Assembly: GCA_902803305.1 (NCBI GenBank) | Contig: CADCPL010000233.1 | Span: 1-11,481, forward strand | Length of the DNA: 11,481 nucleotides | Reading direction: 5' to 3' | Origin: an uncultured Lachnospiraceae bacterium | GTDB lineage: Bacteria > Bacillota > Clostridia > Lachnospirales > Lachnospiraceae | Shown: in pieces, positions 6,203 to 11,481 of the stretch | Numbering within the stretch: the first letter of the stretch is position 1 | Layout of the letters: each line of letters begins with the position of its first letter | Notes under the pieces: model-generated | Databases searched by the model: none | Told to the model about the DNA's origin: nothing | What the model saw: only the letters and a program-made list of their open reading frames with translations | Program-made: the position numbers and the translations under genes

Positions 6203-7078
6203 ATGAATGTTTTAAAAGCTATTCTGATGGGTATAGTGCAGGGGTTGACCGAGTTTCTGCCTGTCAGTTCATCAGGACATCTTGGACTTATAAAAGGTTT
6301 ATTCGGCATGGATTCGCAGAGCATTTTGTTTGATGTTCTGCTTCATGTGGCTACGCTTATTTCGATATGTGCGGTTTTCTATAAGGATGTCTTGCGGCTG
6401 GTCATCGAGTTTGGCGGTATGTGTCGTGACATATTCGGAAATGCCGCAGCTCTCGGACGAAGTCTGACCGACGGAAAGACACCGGAATATGCGAGGGTCA
6501 TCAGTTCTCCATACAGAAGATTTGTACTTCTTTTGATCGTGTCCACAGTTCCCACCGGTGTGATCGGCGTATTTATGAAGGATATCGTAGAAAATGCTTC
6601 CGGTAACCTGCTCGTTACGGGAATATGTCTTCTGTGCACGGGCCTTATCCTTGTACTTTCCGATTTTCTTGCGGACGGTGACAAGAAGCTTAAGGAGATG
6701 AATCTCGGAGATTCTTTTTCGATAGGTGTTGCGCAGGGCGTGGCAACTCTTCCCGGCCTTTCCAGAAGCGGTGTAACGATCGTAGCAGGAATGTTGTGCG
6801 GACTTGACAGGAAATTTGCGGCCAAGTATTCGTTTCTTATGAGCATCCCGGCAGTTCTCGGGGCACTTATACTCGAGCTTTTCGATCTCGGAAGCGAATC
6901 GGTTACGGCATCAGATGTGGGCTGTTATATATTGGGGATGGTGATCGCCACCGTTATCGGTTATATCGCGCTCAGACTTCTCATGAACCTGGTCGTTAGC
7001 AGATATTTCAAATATTTTGCCATATATTGCGGTGCTATCGGATTGATATCCATCATCGTATATTTTGTTAAAAGATAA
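6203..7078 (+). CDS. uppP: Undecaprenyl-diphosphate phosphatase (BacA/UppP family)
   Basis: An integral membrane enzyme that removes a phosphate from undecaprenyl diphosphate to regenerate the lipid carrier for peptidoglycan and other wall polymers; members of the family confer some bacitracin tolerance. Starting at ATG 6203 the protein has 291 residues, close to the family norm. The first signature, QGLTEFLPVSSSGHL (13-27), carries the catalytic E17 and H26. The second, LPGLSRSGVTI (183-193), carries R188 of the PGxSRSG phosphate-binding loop. Several hydrophobic helices are visible, for example at about 41-60, 107-125, 136-154, 213-228, 240-261 and 270-290. The gene is first in the unit after the promoter at 6147-6175 and is followed after 25 bases by the ftsK/spoIIIE gene. 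An upstream in-frame TTG at 6188 would add five residues but lacks a ribosome binding site. Confidence 0.95.
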   Translation: MNVLKAILMGIVQGLTEFLPVSSSGHLGLIKGLFGMDSQSILFDVLLHVATLISICAVFYKDVLRLVIEFGGMCRDIFGNAAALGRSLTDGKTPEYARVISSPYRRFVLLLIVSTVPTGVIGVFMKDIVENASGNLLVTGICLLCTGLILVLSDFLADGDKKLKEMNLGDSFSIGVAQGVATLPGLSRSGVTIVAGMLCGLDRKFAAKYSFLMSIPAVLGALILELFDLGSESVTASDVGCYILGMVIATVIGYIALRLLMNLVVSRYFKYFAIYCGAIGLISIIVYFVKR

Positions 7079-7103
7079 AGGGGATATAAAAGGGGTAATA
7101 TAA

Positions 7104-9998
7104 ATGGCTAAGGGGTCAACTGCGAGGAGACGGAGTCCGTCCCGCTCGAAGAAAAAGCTGAAGAAAAATCAGAACCCGGGGATAGCTGAAGAGATACTTC
7201 TCTTCGGATCACTTGGAATAGCGATACTCATGTTCCTTGGGTGTGTCGGACTTCTCGGAGCATTCGGCAAGGTGCTTCGCGGAGTGCTTATCGGGCTGTT
7301 CGGCATGATAGGTTTTATTTTTCCGTTCCTGTTCTTTACCGTAAGTGCATTCCTGATACTGAACAAATGGAAAAATGTCACCAAGGTCAAGCTGTTTGCG
7401 TCTGTCGCACTTATCATGGTGCTGTGCTGTGCGGCACAGCTTATATTTGCAAAGGATATGGTCATAACATCACTGACCGATTACTATACGGATAAGGCGC
7501 TCGGCGGTGGTTATATCGGAGGCGTATTATCCGCTTTCTTCTGTAAGTTCCTCGGAATGGCGGGAACCATAGTTATCGAGATAGTTGCATTTATCATATG
7601 TATCGTACTTCTGACGGACAGATCACTTTTTACGAGCATCAGGGAAGGATCCAAGATGCTGACTGCTGACGTTAAGCGCAGTGCCGAGCATCGCAGAGCC
7701 GTTAATGAAGTACGTTCCATGGAACGTGAAGAGCGGGATATGGAGCGCTGGGCCAGACGTAATGAGAAGCATGAAAGGCATGTTGCCAGGCAGGAAGCAA
7801 AGCGCGCACAGCAGCTTGAAGAAAGAAAGAGGCGGGCAGAAGAACGCAAGGCAGAGAATGCCGGCAGGATGAATTTTGATGCGAGCAACCTCAGAACCGC
7901 CAAGCCCGATATATCCGAGATCACCGATACAGAAGAGATAACCGATATAGAGGAGATCGAACCCGTAACCGAAGAAGCGGATGATACATATACATATCCC
8001 GGCGAGAGTGTTGTATCGGAGGAGGAACTGAAGGCACTGCAGGGACCCGAATCGATGTTTTACGGTAACTCTTCTTCATATGTGTCTACAGTGCCCAAAG
8101 CAGAAGAGAAAGAAAAGCCGGCTTCCGGCATAATGGCGGGCACCAAGCTCGAACCGCGAGATATGTCCGGTGAGATGACTGAGATCACCGGATACTTTGA
8201 AGGGGCCAGTGAGGAAGAACTGTTCGGAACTCCCGAACCGATGCAGACTCCGAAGCCGAACGTCAAGACAAGCCATCGGATAAGCATCACGCCTGAGGAA
8301 GACGAAGCCAGAAAAGAAGCTTACGAGCGTGATCTGTTCGTTGAAGATGATGATACATTCGAAGATGACTACAATGATGTAGCCGAGATCTTTGACAGGA
8401 GAAATGTGAATGAGGTCACACCGAAGGTTAAGGCTCCGCGACCGAAGACCGAACACAAGATAGATCTGTCCGAGGAAAACAGCAAGCCTGCTCCAAAGGT
8501 GGGACAGGTAACTCCGGGAAAATCCATAAGGGTTGGAAAGAGCGGAAAGATCAAACTGCCGACGACTGATCTTCTCAATGTTGCCCGGAAGAACGATAAG
8601 GTCGATCCCAGAGCCGAAATGAACGAGACTGCAAGAGAGCTTAAGGATACACTTGCGAGCTTCGGACTCGATGTTGAGATAATCGGCTCATCGAGAGGAC
8701 CTGCAGTAACAAGATATGAGATACAGATGCCGGTCGGAGTATCGGTCAAGAAGATAACGGGACTTGCGGATGATATCATGATGAGTCTCGGTGCCAAGGA
8801 TATTAGGATAGAGGCGCCCATACCCGGCAAGAAAGCAGTCGGCATCGAGCTTCCCAATAAAGAAAGCACGATGGTTCATTTCCGTGAACTGATAGAGAGC
8901 AGTAAGTTCAGGAACTTTGATTCAAAGGTGGCATTTGCCGTAGGAAAAGATCTGTCGGGTGATATAGTCGTAACAGATATTTCAAAGATGCCGCATCTTC
9001 TTATAGCGGGTGCAACGGGGTCCGGTAAATCCGTATGTATCAATACTCTTATCATGAGTATACTATACAAAGCCTCGCCTTCAGAAGTGAAGCTTATAAT
9101 GATAGATCCGAAGATGGTTGAACTGTCCGTATATAACGGCATTCCGCATCTTCTTATCCCGGTCGTCACCGACCCGAAAAAAGCAAGCTCGGCCCTTGCC
9201 TGGGCAGTTAACGAGATGACCGAACGATACAGCAAGTTTGCCGAACTTGAAGTGCGTGACATGAAGGGCTATAATGCCAAATCTTCCGAGAAGATGGCAC
9301 AGATCGTGATCGTGGTCGATGAGCTTGCGGATCTTATGATGGTCGCAGCCAAGGAAGTAGAAGAATCGATATGCAGGCTCGCTCAGCTCGCAAGAGCGGC
9401 GGGGATATATCTGATACTTGCCACGCAGAGACCTTCCGTTGATGTCATAACCGGACTAATCAAGGCAAACATGCCGAGCCGTATCGCTTTTTCCGTATCG
9501 TCCAATGTTGATTCGAGAACTATTCTCGATATGGCTGGCGCAGAAAGACTTCTCGGAAACGGTGACATGTTCTTCTACCCGAGAGGCTATAACAAGCCCG
9601 CAAGAGTGCAGGGCGCTTTTGTCAGTGATGATGAAGTCACAAGAGTAGTTGACTATCTGAAGAGTCAGACCGACGGAAATACATATGACGAATTTGCGAT
9701 GTCGGCCGTTGAAGCCGGTGCCGCCGGCGGATCCTCGTCTTCACCGGGACTTATCGATCCGTCCGGTGCTTTTGATGATCTGTTCGTTGCAGCTGGACAG
9801 GCCGTCATAGAAGCCGACAAGGCTACGATAGGAATGCTGCAGCGTAAGTTCAAGGTGGGCTTTAACAGAGCGGCACGTATAATGGATCAGCTGTGCGATG
9901 AAGGTGTTGTCGGACCCGAAGAAGGCACCAAACCGAGAAGGATCACGATGACCATGGATCAGTTCAATGAACTATTGGAGGAGAAAAATCATCAATGA
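7104..9998 (+). CDS. ftsK: FtsK/SpoIIIE family DNA translocase
   Basis: A membrane-anchored, ATP-driven double-strand DNA pump that moves chromosome ends through the closing septum; in spore formers the SpoIIIE version fills the forespore. The 964-residue protein has a basic N-terminus (RRRSPSRSKKKLKK), four likely membrane helices (about 29-50, 58-85, 96-115 and 150-171), then a highly charged Arg/Glu-rich helix at about 190-254. A long acidic linker (about 255-470) includes the near-repeat EITDTEEITDIEE. The motor follows: an alpha domain from about 500, Walker A GATGSGKS at 636-643, Walker B IVIVVDELADLM at 734-745 and ILATQRPSVDVITG at 771-784. The DNA-orienting gamma winged helix is at about 892-950 (LLQRKF-like MLQRKFKVGFNRAARIMDQL). 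AGGGG (7091-7095) lies 8 bases before the ATG. Its stop overlaps the fhs start. Whether it is the division (FtsK/SftA) or sporulation (SpoIIIE) paralogue cannot be decided here, but the membrane anchor excludes a soluble SftA type. Confidence 0.95.
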   Translation: MAKGSTARRRSPSRSKKKLKKNQNPGIAEEILLFGSLGIAILMFLGCVGLLGAFGKVLRGVLIGLFGMIGFIFPFLFFTVSAFLILNKWKNVTKVKLFASVALIMVLCCAAQLIFAKDMVITSLTDYYTDKALGGGYIGGVLSAFFCKFLGMAGTIVIEIVAFIICIVLLTDRSLFTSIREGSKMLTADVKRSAEHRRAVNEVRSMEREERDMERWARRNEKHERHVARQEAKRAQQLEERKRRAEERKAENAGRMNFDASNLRTAKPDISEITDTEEITDIEEIEPVTEEADDTYTYPGESVVSEEELKALQGPESMFYGNSSSYVSTVPKAEEKEKPASGIMAGTKLEPRDMSGEMTEITGYFEGASEEELFGTPEPMQTPKPNVKTSHRISITPEEDEARKEAYERDLFVEDDDTFEDDYNDVAEIFDRRNVNEVTPKVKAPRPKTEHKIDLSEENSKPAPKVGQVTPGKSIRVGKSGKIKLPTTDLLNVARKNDKVDPRAEMNETARELKDTLASFGLDVEIIGSSRGPAVTRYEIQMPVGVSVKKITGLADDIMMSLGAKDIRIEAPIPGKKAVGIELPNKESTMVHFRELIESSKFRNFDSKVAFAVGKDLSGDIVVTDISKMPHLLIAGATGSGKSVCINTLIMSILYKASPSEVKLIMIDPKMVELSVYNGIPHLLIPVVTDPKKASSALAWAVNEMTERYSKFAELEVRDMKGYNAKSSEKMAQIVIVVDELADLMMVAAKEVEESICRLAQLARAAGIYLILATQRPSVDVITGLIKANMPSRIAFSVSSNVDSRTILDMAGAERLLGNGDMFFYPRGYNKPARVQGAFVSDDEVTRVVDYLKSQTDGNTYDEFAMSAVEAGAAGGSSSSPGLIDPSGAFDDLFVAAGQAVIEADKATIGMLQRKFKVGFNRAARIMDQLCDEGVVGPEEGTKPRRITMTMDQFNELLEEKNHQ
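9977..9983 (+). promoter_or_regulatory. Ribosome binding site for fhs inside ftsK
   Basis: GGAGGAG lies in the last codons of ftsK, 11 bases before ATG 9995. The spacing is slightly long, but the site is strong and no better start is nearby. With the ATGA overlap it suggests translation re-initiation after ftsK. Confidence 0.65.
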
Positions 9999-11481
9999 GA
10001 TCAGATATTGAGATAGCACGCAGTGCGAGCATGCTCCCTATATCCGAAGTTGCAGGGGCGCTCGGACTTACCGACGATGACATAGAACTGTACGGTAAGT
10101 ACAAGTGCAAGATAACAGAGGAGTATCTGCGCAGCATCGAAGATAAAAAGAACGGTAAGCTTGTTCTTGTTACGGCTATAAATCCTACTCCGGCAGGAGA
10201 GGGCAAGACGACTACGAGCATAGGACTTGCAATGGGCCTTAATAAACTCGGTAAGCGTGCGGTCCTTGCTCTTCGAGAGCCTTCGCTCGGACCGTGCTTC
10301 GGTGTTAAAGGAGGTGCAGCCGGAGGCGGATATTCCCAGGTCGTTCCGATGGATGAACTCAACCTTCATTTCACGGGTGATTTTCATGCGATCACTTCTG
10401 CAAACAATCTGTGCGCCGCACTTCTTGATAATCATATACAACAGGGTAATGAGCTTCGCATAGATACAAGAAATATCGTGCTTAAGAGATGCGAAGATAT
10501 GAACGACCGTGTTCTTCGAAATATCGTGGTAGGTCTCGGCGCCAAATCCGACGGCTTCGTTCGTGAAGATCATTTTGTCATAACCGTGGCATCCGAGGTA
10601 ATGGCTATACTCTGTCTTGCAAGAGATACAGAAGATCTGAGAAAGAGACTGTCGCGTATGGTAGTTGCTTACGATCTCGACGGGAAAGCCGTGACAGCTG
10701 ATGATATTCATGCGGTAGGTGCCATGATGGCGCTCCTTAAGGATGCAATAAAGCCGAATCTTATACAGACACTTGAACATACGCCTGCATTTGTCCACGG
10801 CGGACCTTTTGCAAATATAGCACATGGCTGTAACAGCGTAAGAGCGACAAAAGCAGCACTGAAGCTTGGTGATATAGCCATTACGGAAGCAGGGTTCGGA
10901 GCCGATCTGGGTGCCGAAAAGTTCCTGGATATAAAATGCCCCATGGCAGGGCTTGCGCCCGATGCATGTGTCATTGTGGCAACAATTCGGGCACTCAAAT
11001 ATAACGGCGGCGTGCCCAAGGCGGATCTCGGAAAAGAGAATCTTGATGCTCTTGCAAAAGGTATAGTAAATCTTGAAAAGCATATCGAGAATATCAAAAA
11101 ATACGGTATACCCGTTATAGTAACGCTTAATGCATTTGATTCCGATACCGAGGCGGAGACCAAATTCGTAAGACAGTTCTGTGGCGACAGGGATTGTGAT
11201 TTTGCACTGAGCCGTGTATGGGCACAGGGCGGCGATGGCGGAATAGATCTTGCAAAGGCCGTTCTTGATACACTTGAGAACAAAAAGAGTAATTTCAGAC
11301 CGCTTTATGATCCGGCGCTTCCGATAAGAGATAAGATCGAAGCGATTGCATGTTCAATATACGGGGCCGGAAGTGTTTCATATTCGGATATTGCAGCAAA
11401 GAAGATAGAGACTCTTACCAAACAGGGATACGACAAGCTTCCGATCTGCATGGCCAAGACGCAGTATTCCCTGTCTGATGA
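9995..11481 (+). CDS. fhs: Formate-tetrahydrofolate ligase, 3'-truncated by window edge
   Basis: This cytosolic enzyme joins formate to tetrahydrofolate using ATP, giving 10-formyltetrahydrofolate for purine synthesis, initiator formyl-methionine and, in acetogens, the methyl branch of the Wood-Ljungdahl pathway. The frame is open from ATG 9995 to the window end: 495 codons, with about 60 residues missing compared with the usual 556 or so. Conserved segments are the ATP-binding loop NPTPAGEGKTTT (63-74), EPSLGPCFGVKGGAAGGG (95-112), then HFTGDFHAIT, HGGPFANIAHGCNS, EAGFGADLGAEKF and, at the edge, CMAKTQYSLSD. No stop or frameshift interrupts it. The ATG overlaps the ftsK stop as ATGA, so it is probably co-transcribed and translationally coupled with a chromosome-segregation gene, an unusual partner. 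No promoter of its own is obvious, although one inside ftsK cannot be excluded. The long minus-strand frame beneath it (10001-11083) is a shadow. Confidence 0.96.
   Translation, partial: MRSDIEIARSASMLPISEVAGALGLTDDDIELYGKYKCKITEEYLRSIEDKKNGKLVLVTAINPTPAGEGKTTTSIGLAMGLNKLGKRAVLALREPSLGPCFGVKGGAAGGGYSQVVPMDELNLHFTGDFHAITSANNLCAALLDNHIQQGNELRIDTRNIVLKRCEDMNDRVLRNIVVGLGAKSDGFVREDHFVITVASEVMAILCLARDTEDLRKRLSRMVVAYDLDGKAVTADDIHAVGAMMALLKDAIKPNLIQTLEHTPAFVHGGPFANIAHGCNSVRATKAALKLGDIAITEAGFGADLGAEKFLDIKCPMAGLAPDACVIVATIRALKYNGGVPKADLGKENLDALAKGIVNLEKHIENIKKYGIPVIVTLNAFDSDTEAETKFVRQFCGDRDCDFALSRVWAQGGDGGIDLAKAVLDTLENKKSNFRPLYDPALPIRDKIEAIACSIYGAGSVSYSDIAAKKIETLTKQGYDKLPICMAKTQYSLSD

Noticed and set aside
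10001..11083. Long (360-codon) open frame on the minus strand
   Set aside because: It lies wholly under fhs, which is strongly conserved along its length. The minus-strand protein is rich in Cys, His and Tyr with no recognisable domain, as expected from a mirrored coding frame.
1..11481. Mobile elements, CRISPR arrays, tRNA or rRNA genes, toxin-antitoxin or defence genes
   Set aside because: No transposase, integrase, regularly spaced repeats, terminal inverted repeats, clover-leaf-like segments or defence domains were found. Nearly all the sequence is accounted for by housekeeping genes.

Overview
The window is an ordinary-looking, gene-dense stretch of a bacterial chromosome. Protein similarity suggests a Gram-positive Clostridia, most likely a member of the Lachnospiraceae. 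This rests on the short SerA with a single C-terminal ACT domain, the serC-serA pair next to a DUF1015 gene, a SpoIIIE/FtsK-type translocase with a long acidic linker, a formate-tetrahydrofolate ligase, strong AGGAGG-type ribosome binding sites and moderate GC content. The genus cannot be fixed from sequence reading alone.

Left region (1-2235): serC, lacking only its first few codons, overlaps serA by one base. Together they encode the first two steps of serine synthesis from 3-phosphoglycerate. The serA stop codon directly abuts the stop codon of a small convergent gene (2236-2505, minus strand) for an acidic 89-residue protein of unknown function. No terminator is visible between them.

Middle region (2506-6150): a 139-base divergent intergenic region carries two back-to-back sigma-A-type promoters whose -35 hexamers lie on the same seven bases. 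The leftward one serves the small gene. The rightward one serves a DUF1015-family gene followed after 8 bases by glgB (glycogen branching enzyme). DUF1015 carries a DGHHR motif and sits near serCA, so a role in serine or phosphoserine metabolism is a reasonable but unproven guess.

Right region (6147-11481): a near-consensus extended -10 promoter, whose -35 overlaps the glgB stop codon, starts a second rightward unit. It contains uppP (undecaprenyl-diphosphate phosphatase), an ftsK/spoIIIE DNA translocase and fhs (formate-tetrahydrofolate ligase). fhs begins inside the ftsK stop codon and runs off the window. These join cell-wall lipid recycling, chromosome segregation and one-carbon metabolism. 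Serine made by SerC/SerA is the usual feed for the folate one-carbon pool, which is the only metabolic thread linking the two ends.

I saw no rRNA, tRNA, CRISPR array, insertion sequence, prophage or defence system. All large genes appear intact. The points most worth a second look are the DUF1015 gene in its serine context, the overlapping divergent promoters, the unknown small acidic protein, and the ftsK-fhs coupling.
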